Shown here piece after piece: positions 39,126 through 50,309 of a DNA stretch of 64,000 bases; position 1 is the stretch's first letter, and each line of letters begins with the position of its first letter. The notes below the pieces were generated by a model. The model was not told the DNA's origin and made no database searches. It saw only the letters and a list, made by a program, of their open reading frames with translations. The DNA comes from Serripes groenlandicus (Eukaryota > Mollusca > Bivalvia > Cardiida > Cardiidae): positions 143,770,350 to 143,834,349 of the forward strand of contig JASEVX010000003.1 in assembly GCA_031761405.1 (NCBI GenBank). Direction: 5' to 3'. The position numbers and the translations under genes are program-made.

Positions 39126-39664
39126 AGCTCGCCTATTCGAAGAAATAGGGGAGCTTATGTAATCACCCCGGCGTTGGCGTTGCCAGCTTGGTCAAACCTT
39201 TGCGTGCAAGTTCTTTTCTCAGACACTGTGTATGCTGTTGCTTTGAAACTTCACCTTGTATGTCAAGTCCCATAATTCTGGAATGGATTTTGACTGAATT
39301 GGGCCCCTTTTTGGACTTAGAATTTTGGTCAAACCTTTGCGTGCAAGTCCTTTTCTCAGACACTGTATAAGCTTTTGCTTTGAAACTTCACACACTTATT
39401 TAGGGTCATTATATGACCTTGTATGTCAAGTCCCATAACTCTGGAATGGATTTTGACTGAATTGTGCCCCTTTTTGGACATAGAATTTTGGTCAAACCTT
39501 TGCATGCAAGGCCTTTTCTCAGACACTGTGTATGCTGTTGCTTTAAAACTTTGCACACTTATTCAGGGTCATTAGATGACCTTGTATGTCAAGTCCCATA
39601 ACTCTGGAATGGATTTTGACTGAATTGTGCCCCTTTTATATTGTCCTCCAACAACTCTTGTTAT
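39126..39664 (+). mobile_element. Helentron-like element, AGCTC family
   Basis: 5' hairpin AGCTCGCC/TATTCGAAGAAATA with GGGGAGCT. Then about three units of 137-163 bp starting TTGGTCAAACCTTTGCGTG (39188, 39325, 39488), ending CAACAACTCTTGTTA. No microsatellite. The units hold CATAACTCTGGAATGGATTT. Confidence 0.72.
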
Positions 39665-39743
39665 TATTATGTTTACAAACATTGCTGACTATGGTCAGCA
39701 GGCACATAATGTCAGCAACACAAGACTGGTATGACATTGGTTT

Positions 39744-39773
39744 TTGTGGCGATTGGGTTGACAATCGCCACAA
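39744..39773. repeat. perfect 12-bp-stem palindrome
   Basis: TTGTGGCGATTG and CAATCGCCACAA separated by GGTTGA. Looks like the 5' hairpin of another element, but no tandem core or tail was found. Confidence 0.85.
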
Positions 39774-40654
39774 TGCTAACAGAAACATCAATAACGAAAA
39801 AATTTACATAGTCAGTTTTGATGCTATGCAATACTGCAAGCCAGTTAACATATATCCGTTAAACCGCAAATATATAGTTCCATCAGTGATGCAGAGACAT
39901 GATTAATAATAATCATGTCAGTGCTACTTTGGTACCGGATTGATACTAAGATTTGAGATTTATCGAGATTATTATCTACATAGAGTTAAAATATGTAAAT
40001 ATTCTCTTTCTTCATGTTTGGGCAGATAATAAATATCATTGCGCATTCTATCTGCCATGCAAAGTACTCTCATGATACTCAAAACACCTCGCCAAAATAG
40101 AAAGGCCCATAAACTACTTTCGTATTTTCTGAAAAGACCTACAAAGTTTACAATCATGTCAGTGAAAAGTGGTAATTTCGTACGGTCACTTACACTTCAA
40201 AATTCCATTTTCAGACTAAATCTTAATAACCTCTTATTACATTTAGTCACCAACCCAACTAAAATGAAAAGCGACCTAAAAACGGGAAACTGAAATTTTA
40301 TCAATGATGCAGTAGAAGGCATCTGGAAATTCCAAAAGGTTCTATAAATAGCTCATGAGACTGGTTATCGATTGTCCTTAAATCTCAATATTATAAACAT
40401 TTTATTTTGTAGCTGTTGCAATATATGAAAGCGTCTAGATTATTAGACTGCTTTTCAAAAGTTAAAAGGAAACAATGTCAGTGTCCAAGTTATACATGTT
40501 CAAGTGCAACCCTCTGTACGTTCTAGAGTCAATTGGTAATCAATGCTGAAAGTGTAGCCTAATTTAGTTGTAGATCGTGCATTATCACATATGCCTATAT
40601 TTTTTTTAATTGAACAGTTTGACAAATAGAGAAATTGTGCTTTATGAGCATTTT
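39774..40654. other. unassigned, low-repeat stretch
   Basis: About 880 bp without recognised repeats or a supported gene. Short frames here (39586-39906; 40039-40293) have no recognisable domain or splice context. Confidence 0.4.
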
Positions 40655-40740
40655 TAGCTCAACTTTTGAAAAAAACAAGAGCTATTGTCATGACCCTGGC
40701 GGCGTCGTCGGCGGCAGCGGCATCTGAATATATGCCATTG
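40655..40740 (+). mobile_element. Helentron-like 5' end fragment
   Basis: TTTAGCTCAACTTTTGAAAA, AACAAGAGCTATTGTCATGA and CCCTGGCGGCGTCGTCGG match the first 70 bp of the 57027 family; nothing follows. Confidence 0.55.
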
Positions 40741-41367
40741 AGTTTAAATTCATTGTAAATGTGTATAGAATGCACTGGAAATTAGTGATTTTATCACTTT
40801 TAGTATTTTGACATTGTTTGAAAAAGAAAAAAAGAGAATGCTAAATTCTGGTTTTGTGTGGGCCCGATTTTATCCGAAAGGATTTTTGCCAGGTGAGTCC
40901 TTTCTTGCATAATGCATGACCACCCGTTTTCTTTGGATGTTAAAGGCTTAGAGATAACTCTTTCAAATGATATAGGTGTTCTACATGATAAACGCTTAGA
41001 AAGTGTGACAATTGAGGACTGAAACTTGTTGATTTACATGGAAACAAAGAAGTTATTTATTTGGTATTTTGCCTACGCCAAGATAATGCTTGTTACTTTG
41101 CAGGATTTTCTATACGATCACCACTACAGTGCCATCGGCGCTTTGATAACAAGATAATGTCCAAATGCTTTCGTCCAAGATCAAATAAACAAACAGGGAT
41201 AAATTGTATCCCTAGTATAGCTGGATATACAGCACTTGACTTCTTGAAATAATGTGGGGAAAAATAAAAAATATGAAAAACTGTAATAAATTAATGTCTA
41301 CTTTTGGTTAGGCACTAGCTTTAATGGTCATGTATCACCTAGGGTTTGTACCTAATAGCCCCGCAGC
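40741..41367. other. unassigned stretch
   Basis: No gene or repeat recognised. A 63-codon frame at 41061-41252 lacks any familiar feature. Confidence 0.35.
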
Positions 41368-41617
41368 CGAGCCCCGGTAGCAACGCAGGCTGTCAATCCA
41401 GGGGTTGTGAGTTTGAATTCCAGCTCAGCCAACATTCTTTCCGACGTTTGACAAAAGTCAATTTAAATGCATAATTCGTCTTTCACCAATGGGATAACAG
41501 TCTATGTGGAAAAGACTGTTGTGTGGAATACTGGTGTGAGAAATCCAGGAAACTTGCCACTGTGATATGACTAAATTCTTTTGAAAACAGCGTTACACAC
41601 TAATTAATCAATCAACC
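41368..41617 (+). mobile_element. SINE, first family
   Basis: A box damaged (GGTAGCAACGCAGGCTG), B box GGTTGTGAGTTTGAATTCC, 3' domain CCACTGTGATATGACTAAAT, weak AATC tail. Confidence 0.82.
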
Positions 41618-41815
41618 TTATAGCCACTTCAGACTGGACATCGACAAAAAAATGTACAAGGTCGCCGGCAAACGTAAACAAAATGTGTCGTAATGGGTAT
41701 ATTATTAGATCGGATACAAGCATTGTCATGTGATAAAAACCTTATCTTATCTATGCCCATGTATAATTCTGTATTCCGTAAATTTAACAAATCAGACTTA
41801 TTGTCAATGTCTGAC

Positions 41816-42151
41816 CGGCCGGTTTGATTCCCGGCATCGTAAACATCTTTGTCGAGCCATGGTAGCTTAGTCGGTAGTGACGCGGGCTGTCAATCCAGGG
41901 GTTGTGAGTTTGAATCCCAGTTGGGCCAACTTTCTTTCTGACGATTGAAAAAAGTCAATGCGACATGCTTCATTCGTCTCCCACCAATGGGCTAAATCTA
42001 TGTGGAAAAGCAGCCAGTTGCTTGGGAAGATTGTTGTGTGGAGTACTGGTGTGAGAAAACCAGGAAATGCATGAGTAGGTGAACTGGCCGCCGTGATATA
42101 ACTGAGAAATTGTTAAAAATGGCGTTAAACCCCAATCAATCAATCAATCAT
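41816..42151 (+). mobile_element. SINE, first family, with an extra 5' head
   Basis: TGTCTGAC flanks it (41808-41815, 42152-42159). The usual head starts at 41851 (GTCGAGCCATGGTAGCTTAG; B box GGTTGTGAGTTTGAATCCC). Before it are 35 bp containing a second B-box-like GGTTTGATTCCCGGC, also inside the duplication. Confidence 0.85.
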
Positions 42152-42270
42152 TGTCTGACATTGTGTTGTTAACAAATACATTCACACAGATTCGTCTGCG
42201 TGTGAACAGGTACGAAGACACCAAATAGTTCCATTATTTCATCATCAATTATCATAAAATAAAAAGTAAA
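42152..42270. other. unassigned spacer
   Basis: Nothing recognised after the target duplication. Confidence 0.35.
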
Positions 42271-42386
42271 TTTGTTTGTTTTCAGTGGATATGGAATATA
42301 TTTCATATCGAAGTGATGCAATTTTAACATTCAATTGTATCATTTCTCGATGAGATATATTCCATATCCACTCAAAACAAACAAAT
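42271..42386. repeat. 116-bp palindrome
   Basis: Left arm starting ATTTGTTTGTTTTCAGTGGA and right arm ending TCAAAACAAACAAAT pair almost perfectly over about 37 bp (GGATATGGAATATAT / ATATATTCCATATCC) and more loosely towards the centre. Could be a fold-back MITE; transcribed, it would form a long hairpin RNA. Confidence 0.85.
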
Positions 42387-42430
42387 ATCCTCTATTTAAT
42401 TTTTTGTAGACTTTCAACATGCTTTAATTA

Positions 42431-43574
42431 TACCCCCAAAAAACAAAGTTTTGGTGGGGTACATAGGAGTCACTGTGTTGGTCGGTCGGTCGGTCGGAAG
42501 CCATATTTTGTCCGGGCTATTTCTTACAAACCACTGGGTGGAATTCAATAAAATTTTACATGAAGGTTCTATACCAAGAGGAGATGTACATACCCTAAAG
42601 GTCTTACAATTGCATGTTATTTTACAGAGTTTATAATGGCCCTTTTACTTATTAATTTGTTGGTAATATTTTGTCCGAAGCCATATTTTGTCCGGGCTAT
42701 TTCTTACAAACCACTGGGTGGAATTCAATAACATTTTACATGAAGCTTCTATACCAAGAGGAGATGTGCATACCCTAAAGGTCTTACAATTGCATGTTAT
42801 TTTACAGAGTTATGGCCCTTTTACTTATTAAGTTGTTGGTCATATTTTATCCATATTTTGTCTGGCCTATTTCTTACAAACCACTGGGTGGAATTCAATA
42901 AAAGTTTACATGAAGCTTCTATACCAAGAGGAGATGTGCATATCCTAAAGGGGTTACAATTGCATGTTACTTTACAGAGTTATGGCCCTTTTACTTATTA
43001 AGTTGTTGGTCATATTTTGTCCGGCCTATTTCTTACAAACCACTGGGTGGAATTCAATAACATTTTACATGAAGCTTCTATACCAAGAGGAGATGTGCAT
43101 ACCCTAAAGGTCTTACAATTGCATGTTATTTTACAGAGTTATGGCCCTTTTACTTATTAAGTTGTTGGTCATATTTTATCCATATTTTGTCTGGCCTATT
43201 TCTTACAAACCACTGGGTGGAATTCAATAAAAGTTTACAGGAAGCTTCTATACCAAGAGGAGATGTGCATACCCTAAAGGTCTTACAATTGCATGTTATT
43301 TTACAGAGTTATGGCCCTTTTACTTATTAAGTTGTTAGTAATATTTTGTCCGAAGCCATATTTTGTCCGGCCTATTTCTTACAAACCACTGGATGGAATT
43401 CAATAACATTTTACATGAAGCTTCTATACCAAGAGGAGATGTGCATATCATAAAGATTTTACAATTGCATGTTACTTTACAGAGTTATGGCCCTTTTGTT
43501 GGTCAGTTTGAAGCCATATTTTGAGTCAAGGTGCTGTTTTGGGGGTATTTATCACCTTCAGTGATATTTCTAGT
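42431..43574 (+). mobile_element. Helentron-like element (TACCCCC family), copy 1
   Basis: Follows TTA. Left TACCCCCAAAA with a CCCCAAAA/TTTTGGTGGGG hairpin, a GGTC run (about 42479-42497), then about six core units of 160-180 bp (units contain AACCACTGGGTGGAATTCAA), then TTTTGGGGGTA (inverted to the left end) and TGATATTTCTAGT. Confidence 0.87.
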
Positions 43575-43613
43575 TTTATTAGGAATCAAATACTAAATCT
43601 GCAATTAAACAGA

Positions 43614-43839
43614 TCAACCCGTTCCCACATAGATCTATAACCAAATCTGAAACAGACAACTTTGAAAACATCAGGGCAAAAATATGGAAAATCTCTTTTA
43701 AATATAAGTGTTCTGGGGTAATAACTAAACAGAGATGAAAACATTGTTGGCAAAAGGAGAAATTGCTTATTTCTATTTTTCCCATGATGTTTTCAAAAGT
43801 TCTCTGCAGCAGATGCGTCTGCTTGTTGGAAAGGGTTAA
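43614..43839 (-). mobile_element. TTAA-MITE, older
   Basis: TCAACCCGTTCCCACATAGA to TGTTGGAAAGGGTTAA; one hairpin arm reduced (TTGCTTATTTCTATT). Confidence 0.78.
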
Positions 43840-43924
43840 ATACTTTGGTGAAATGGTAGGATTATATAAAAGTAAATGGTATATTTAAATGTCCAATACA
43901 CAATTCTCTACAATTCTCTTTTGA

Positions 43925-44154
43925 TTAACCCTTTCCCTCATACGACAATTCTGCAGCAGACGACTTTGAACGTATTTTGTCATAACATAGAAAATCTCTA
44001 TAATTGAATGGATAACCTATGACAAAAAGTGGAAAACATTGTGGCAAAAGGAGAAATTGCATGTTTTGTGCAATTTCTTCTATTGTCACTATGTTTTCAA
44101 AATGCTGTCTGCTGCAGAGGCATCAGAAAGCGTCTATATGAGGCAAAGGGTTAA
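43925..44154 (-). mobile_element. TTAA-MITE, full length, 230 bp
   Basis: TTAACCCTTTCCCTCATACG to TATGAGGCAAAGGGTTAA; hairpin GCAT-GTTTT-GTGC. Confidence 0.94.
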
Positions 44155-44310
44155 CGCTTCCCATTACACAAATCCCATATGAAGTCTTGGCAGCAGACTT
44201 CTCTTGAAAACACTTTGGGAAAAGAAAAAATTGCTGAACATCAATCCTTATCCCATAATGTATCCCAACTTTTTATCAACATCATACTTCCAATAATGTA
44301 AATGCTCATT
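44151..44310 (+). mobile_element. TTAA-MITE, older, 3'-truncated
   Basis: TTAACGCTTCCCATTACACA, GGCAGCAGACTTCTCTTGAA, TATCCCAACTTTTTATCAAC. Confidence 0.6.
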
Positions 44311-44504
44311 TTTTTTAAATCAGATCATCATCGTAAGACTCTAAAATTATTATGTGCTAAAAATTGAATAGAATAAACAGATATCTTTTCTTTTCCAAGA
44401 CTGGTTTTCACCATTTTGCAGAGTCCTCCTCGAAATAGGATATTTTTTAGATTTATTAATGTAACGTTATTTTGAAAAATTCCTAAAAACAAGCCTTGTA
44501 ATGT

Positions 44505-44726
44505 TAATGTTCCAACAAACAGACACATTCTGTTGCCTCTGCAGCATCTTTTAAAAACATTCTGGCAAAAGAAGAAATTGTTCATCCTGAGCAATTTGTT
44601 CTTTTGCCACAAGGTTAATTTTCCTCTCTTTTCATTAATTTCACTTTAATTTAAAGTCTTTCATACTTTTGTCAAATTATTTTCAAGGTTGTCTGCTCCA
44701 GATTTGTTGTATGAGGAAAATGTTAA
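44505..44726 (+). mobile_element. TTAA-MITE, older
   Basis: TTCCAACAAACAGACACATT to TATGAGGAAAATGTTAA; hairpin ATTGTTCATCCTGAGCAAT. Confidence 0.68.
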
Positions 44727-45404
44727 ATATTATATAATTTATGGAGGTTTTCAGCTAGAAAACACAATGCATATGATATATACAACTTAAATACTGGTGA
44801 AAATAGGATTTTACCTATAAAATTGTTCTAGCAAGGCTTATTTTGTTCTCACTTTTTTCAGTATTTGTTTGCTTATAAATGACAAAGGGATATAAGATGG
44901 GATTATGACAGAAAGGGGTAATCAAATTGAATAGGTTGAATTGCAAACCAATCAATTCAATAAAAAGGCAAACAACGGAATATTGTATTTGACGTGTTTG
45001 GTCTTGTTTTGTATAAGGGTAGCCCATTGTCACTATAGTAATCCTTTCCTTTCTTACTTTAGTTATAATTTTATCTTTATTTGAGACTTCAACTTGTATC
45101 AGACAGTATCTTACATGTTTTGGTAATTTAAGAAATTAACGAAATTCAATACATTTCCTGGTTTAATTGTGTTTTATAGTGAAATGTGAATATATGCTAG
45201 CAGATGTTAAATACATAAGCTTATAAAGCAGTAGCTGTTGGAAATAAATATTATTATCATGCACAAAAGGATTGTTGTGTCATACGATATATAGAAGGTT
45301 GTGGGCGATATAAGGAAGGTTGTGGGCGTATTTTCAAATGTGCAGGTGTAAGTAAATATATATATTTTTTTACTATATCAAAGTCATAGGGGAATAAAAG
45401 TTCT
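44727..45404. other. unassigned stretch
   Basis: No gene or repeat identified; short TAn near 45356. AAGGTTGTGGGCG occurs twice at 45295-45330. Confidence 0.4.
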
Positions 45405-45871
45405 TTAACCCACTCCCACATACAACAAATCTGCAGCAGAAGACATTGAAAACTTATAGGCAAAAGCACAGAAAATCCCTTTAACCCTTTCCCCCATACG
45501 ACAATTCTGCAGCAGACGACTTTGAACGTATTTTGTCAAAACATAGAAAATCTCCATAATTGAATGGATGACCTATGACAAAGAGTGGAAAACATTGTGG
45601 CAAAAGGAGAAATTGCACGTTTTGTGCAATTTCTTCTTTTGTCACTATGTTTTTAAAAAGCCGTCTGCTGCAGAGGCGTCAGAAAGCGTCTATATAAGGG
45701 AAAGGGTTAAATGAAAGAACAATAATTGAATAGAGTTGAAAACATGGTGACAAAAGGAGAAATTTCTCGATTTTAGCAATTTCTTCTTTTGTTGCCAAGT
45801 TTTCAAAAAAACCATCATTCTGTTGCAGAGGTGCTAGAAAGCGTCTATCAGATAATGAGGGAAAGGATTAA
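45405..45871 (-). mobile_element. TTAA-MITE, older, host of a nested copy
   Basis: TTAACCCACTCCCACATACA to GAAAATCCCT (45480), then the nested copy, then TTAAATGAAAGAACAATAAT to GAGGGAAAGGATTAA. The join matches the uninterrupted order in the copy at 6412. Confidence 0.9.
45481..45710 (-). mobile_element. TTAA-MITE, 230 bp, nested in another copy
   Basis: Younger copy, TTAACCCTTTCCCCCATACG to TATAAGGGAAAGGGTTAA, hairpin GCAC-GTTTT-GTGC. It sits exactly at an internal TTAA of the older copy, with TTAA on both sides. Confidence 0.96.
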
Positions 45872-45889
45872 TATATATCATTTGAATGT

Positions 45890-46876
45890 TTAACACTTTC
45901 CAACATACAGACGTGTTTTGATGCATATATGGAGCAGACTACATTTGAAACATGGCAAATGGAAAAAATTGCTCGTAATAAGCAATTTCTACTTTTACCA
46001 CAACATTTTCAACTTATTATACCCCCAAAAAACAAAGTTTTGGGGCGGTATATAGGAGTCACTGTGTCGGTCGGGTTGGTTGGTCGGTCGGCCGGCCGGA
46101 AGCCATATTTTGTCCGGCCTATTTCATACAAACCACTGGGTGGAATTCAATAAAATTTTACATGAAGCTTCTATACCAAGAGGAGATGTGCATATCCTAA
46201 AGGGGTTACAATTGCATGTAATTTTACAGAGTAATGGCCCTTTTACTTATTAAGTAAGCCATATTTTGTCCGGCCTATTTCTTATAAACCACTGGGTGCA
46301 ATTCAATAACATTTTACATGAAGCTTCTATACCAAGAGGAGATGTGCATATCCTAAAGGGGTTACAATTGCATGTTATTTTACAGAGTTATGGCCCTTTT
46401 ACTTATTAAGTAAGCCATATTTTGTCCGGCCTATTTCTTACAAACCACTGGGTGGAATTCAATAAAAATTGTACTTGAAGCTTCTATACCAAGAGGAGAT
46501 GTGCATATCCTAAAGGGGTTACAATTGCATGTTATTTTACAGAGTTATAGCCCTTTTACTTATTAAGTAAGCCATATTTTGTCCCACCTATTTTATACAA
46601 ACCACTGGGTGGAATTCAATAAAATTTTACATGAAGCTTCTATACCAAGAGGAGATGTGCATACCCTACAGGTCTTACAATTGCATGTAATTTTACAGAG
46701 TAATGGCCCTTTTGTTGGTTGGTCGGAAGCCATATTTTGAATCAAGGTGCTATTTTGGGTGTATTTATCATCTTCAATGATAGTTCTAGTTTCAATAGTA
46801 AGGCATGTTCCATATTTTTACCTACATGTTTTCAAAGTTGTCTGCTGCAAATTTGTTGCATGTCTGAAAGTGTTAA
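45890..46876 (+). mobile_element. TTAA-MITE split by a Helentron-like element
   Basis: TTAACACTTTCCAACATACA to ACATTTTCAACTTA, then 46020-46790, then TTCAATAGTAAGGCATGTTC to TGCATGTCTGAAAGTGTTAA. Confidence 0.78.
46020..46790 (+). mobile_element. Helentron-like element (TACCCCC family), copy 2
   Basis: Same ends as the 42431 copy (TACCCCCAAAA ... TAGTTCTAGT). GGTC/GGTT microsatellite at about 46074-46100, four core units. Left flank TTA, right flank TTC, so the target is TT rather than a 3-bp duplication. Confidence 0.87.
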
Positions 46877-47032
46877 GCAGCAGATAATATTTGAAAACAT
46901 TGTTGAAAAAGACTGTTAATTCAACATATTTCGTAAGATATTGATTACTATTGATGACTTTAAATCAAACAACTGATATCAATGTACCTGTGATTGATGC
47001 TACACCAATTAAATGACCCTTTCCAACATACA

Positions 47033-48980
47033 ACAAGAGAAAGTTGATGCAGTTACGCATCAATGTCGCCGGATATCCATAGTGCAGTTATGCATAACAC
47101 TAACATTATAGTAGTTGAATAAACAGTTATCAACTGAGGGGCATATTGGAACATCAGGGGTGGAGTCAAGTTAAAATATATCATAACTTGCTTTGTTTTG
47201 TCAACGAAGTGAATAATAATGATCAATCTCCATTCCAAAGTAGGTTAACCATACACACAATCAACTAATTATTGATCATAAACAGTAATGGGAATGAGTA
47301 ATCTTGCCAATCATTAGTCTTAGTATGTATACAGTGCTTTCATTAAGGAATAATTAGCACGTCATTTTACCTTTCCTCTATTAAAGTCAACAGTGGACAC
47401 CTTTGCAGCAATCTACTTTTAAAACAATGAGATAAGGGTTAAATCGCTGAAGACATGAGTTTCTCTTGTTCTCAAAATGATATTAGCTTGGCATCCTAAT
47501 TATATCATACTTTAACAAATGTTGAAATGTAGTCCAATATTTATAAATTAGACCACCTTCGAAATATAATATCAACTAAACTGTTAAATCTCATTGAAAT
47601 TGTTGTATAATTTAAACTTAATTTCGAACATAAATTGAGCCCTACAACATGTTAATTTATTTTAATTCTTTCCTTCCTTTTTATGCCCCCGGAATCACCG
47701 ATTCGGTGGGCATATAGTTTTTGGCCTGTCTGCACGTCTGTCTGTCTGTCTGTCTGCACGTCTGCACGAAAAAGACTTTAACCTTGATCACTACTTTTTG
47801 AACCATAACAGGTACGGCTACCATATTTCACATGTGTATTCCTTGTGACATGACCTTTCTGTCAGTACCAGCATTTTTGACCTTGCGACCTTGACCTTTG
47901 ACCTAGATGTTGCCATTCTCGGAAAAAACTTTAACCTTGGCCATTTCTTTTGAACCATAACAGGTACAGCTACCATATTTCACATGTGTATTCCTTGTGA
48001 CATGACCTTTCTGTCAGTACCAACATTTTTGACCTTGCGACCTTGACCTTTGACCTAGATGTTGCCATTCTAAAAAAAAACCTTTAACCTTGCCCACTAC
48101 TTTTGAACCATAACAGGTAAGGCTACCATATTTCACATGTGTATACCTTGTGACATGACCTTTCTGTCAGTACCAACAATTTTCACCTTGCGACCTTGAC
48201 CTTTGACCTAGATTTTGCCATTCTCGAAAAAAACTTTAACCTTGACCACTACTTTTGAACCATAACAGGTACGGCTACCATATTTCACATGTGTATACCT
48301 TGTGACATGACATTTCTGTCAATACCAAAATTGTTCACCTTGCGACCTGGACCTTTGACCTAGATGTTGACACATTTAAAATTGTCAAGGACGAAATAAT
48401 TTTGTACGAAAGACCCGCTTCTTTCTTATTCGCAGAGGTGTCTTTCTTGGAACTCTCTTTATAGGCAGAGAGTGTTCGTTTCAAAGTAAGTTTTCTATTA
48501 AAATCAGTTTTATCTCGGTTTGTTCTTTTCTTCATTTGTTTCAAACCAAATAAACATTTTAAATCACCTATGATTTACTATTTGTAAGTGAGTGTAAAGA
48601 GCGGCTCTCTGCAAAGGAGATTGATCTACACAGTTGGTATTCGCGAGTATGTAAACAAATAAATTAGACTGTGCGACGTAAAGGTTTGTAGTTATCGCCT
48701 TTTGATTACATGTATATAGTGTAAAATAAAGTATACCAGTCTAGCTAATAGGGACTGTTTTGTATTCGTAAATAAAACAAAAAAAACAAAATAAAGAAAC
48801 TGAAAATACGTAAAACATCGGAATATTTATTTCATTTGTCATTACTTAGTGTTTTTAAACAAACACAATTGTAATATGTTCAAGACATCTAAATGTGTTT
48901 CTTTCTAATAATAATCCCCCCATCCATGTCATTTCCGAAAACCTATTAAAAATAGAAGTCGCGGGCTTCTGCCCGGCGAC
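47033..48980 (-). mobile_element. hairpin-ended element, copy 3, itself interrupted
   Basis: Ends ACAAGAGAAAGTTGATGC (47033) and the GTCGC...GGCGAC hairpin (48958-48980). The part 47681-48369 is a separate insertion. After it, the sequence CACATTTAAAATTGTCAAGG rejoins the order of copy 4. One palindrome CTCTCTTTATAGGCAGAGAG at about 48453. Confidence 0.8.
47681..48369 (+). mobile_element. Helentron-like insertion with DR1-bearing units
   Basis: 5' hairpin TTATGCCCCCGGAATC / GATTCGGTGGGCATA, (GTCT)n around 47735, then four units of about 150-155 bp (each with AACCATAACAGGTACGGCTA). No 3' tail of the CTAGT type seen. Each unit contains GCGACCTTGACCTTTGACCT, i.e. a DR1 element at 47892, 48044 and 48197; the fourth at 48349 has one change. 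Confidence 0.78.
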
Positions 48981-49201
48981 TTATAAGTCTGTTGCAGATG
49001 ACTTTGAAAAACATACCAAATATATGAAAATATTGAAAATCTATATAAATAGAACTACATGTACTATAGTTATAGAATAAAGATGAAAACATTGTTGAAA
49101 TTATAAGTTCCATTTGAGCAATTAATCAATTGGGTAAAATGCTTTTCAAAAGTTGTGATTACAGCAGATACAGTAAAATGCTTCTGGAAATCGAGAAAGG
49201 G

Positions 49202-49431
49202 TTAACCCTTTCTCTCATACGACAATTCTGCAGCAGACAACTTTGAACGTATTTTGTCAAAACATAGAAAATCTCCATAATTGAATGGATAACCTATGAC
49301 AAAAAGTGGAAAACATTGTGGCAAAAGGAGAAATTGCACATTTTGTGCAATTTCTTCTTTTGACACTATGTTTTCAAAAAGCTGTCTGCTGCAGAGGCAT
49401 CAGAAAGGGTCTATATGAGGGAAAGGGTTAA
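49202..49431 (-). mobile_element. TTAA-MITE, full length, 230 bp
   Basis: TTAACCCTTTCTCTCATACG to TATGAGGGAAAGGGTTAA; hairpin GCAC-ATTTT-GTGC. Confidence 0.95.
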
Positions 49432-49448
49432 GTCTACATTGTTCCATT

Positions 49449-49554
49449 TTATCTCTTTCTCACATATTCTGATCAATTTCTCCGTTGTCAAAGTGCTTTC
49501 AAAACTTGTCTACTGCAGAGGCGTCAGAAAGCGTATATATGAGGGAAAGGGATA
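49449..49554 (-). mobile_element. TTAA-MITE, right half
   Basis: CTTTCTCACATATTCTGATC, then GTCTACTGCAGAGGCGTCAG, then TATGAGGGAAAGGGATAA. The left terminus is fused straight to the right half. Confidence 0.7.
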
Positions 49555-49704
49555 AATAAAAGTATGATTATAAAATAGAGTTGTACATGTTGTGGTAATT
49601 GGAGAAAATGCTCATGATTAGCAATTTCTCCTTTTGCCACAGTGTTTTCAACAGTTGTCTGCTGCAGACGTGTCGAAACGTGTATGCAAGTGGAAAAGTG
49701 TTAA
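49555..49704 (-). mobile_element. TTAA-MITE, older, left end lost
   Basis: AAAGTATGATTATAAAATAG, hairpin ATGCTCATGATTAGCAAT, AGTGGAAAAGTGTTAA. Confidence 0.68.
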
Positions 49705-50021
49705 AAGTCTCATTCTTTTGGAAAAATTAAAACTGCACGACCGAGTACCTAACCTCAATGATTTTTTGAAATATACAGGTAATAAAAACAAAAGTATTTT
49801 GTTACAGTAGCCATTTTTTGTTTATTGTGTAAATGCATGGCACTGCAGAAAAAAACTATAAATTATTACAGAACAGTCTAACTCTGTATTAGAAAAAAGG
49901 ATTAATCCTTTATTGTGTATGGCTGTTTTTTAATGCCATGAGCGTTTCTTCCTTTTCTCACAATTTTCTTTTTCTTTATCCTGAAACATTACTTCAATTT
50001 GTTTTCCATTCTTTTCTGATA
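49705..50021. other. unassigned stretch
   Basis: No gene; weak older-MITE echoes near 49905-50000 (CTTTTCTCACAATTTTC). Confidence 0.35.
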
Positions 50022-50220
50022 ATGCTTTTGCAGCAGACAGCTTTTTGAAAACATAGTGACAAAAGACGAAATTGATCAAAACGAGCAATTTCTCCTTTTG
50101 CCACAATGTTTTCCACTTTTAGTCATAGGTTATCCATTCAATTATAGAGATTTCCTATGTTTTGACAAAATATGTTCAATGTCGTCTGCTGCAGAATTGT
50201 CATATGAGGGAAAGGGTTAA
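50022..50220 (+). mobile_element. TTAA-MITE, left terminus missing
   Basis: Younger copy from TGCTTTTGCAGCAGACAGCT to TATGAGGGAAAGGGTTAA; hairpin GATC-AAAAC-GAGC. Confidence 0.88.
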
Positions 50221-50309
50221 TCAAGTGTTCATGAGCTTGAGTTTGAATCCATGCTTGTTACTTAGTATCACTAGCCTTGCAGCAATGGGTTTTAAAAATG
50301 TCTATCTAG

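Larger units (their letters stand above)
47009..49204 (-). mobile_element. TTAA-MITE split by a hairpin-ended element
   Basis: TTAAATGACCCTTTCCAACA (to 47032) and, after the insertion, AAGTCTGTTGCAGATGACTT ... ATCGAGAAAGGGTTAA form one older copy. The right TTAA is shared with the next MITE. Confidence 0.7.

Noticed and set aside
39586..39906. 106-codon frame ending in low-repeat DNA
   Set aside because: Its first third is Helentron-like core; the remainder has no known motif, splice site or homologue visible here.
41061..41252. 63-codon frame in an unassigned stretch
   Set aside because: Length is within chance expectation and nothing supports expression.
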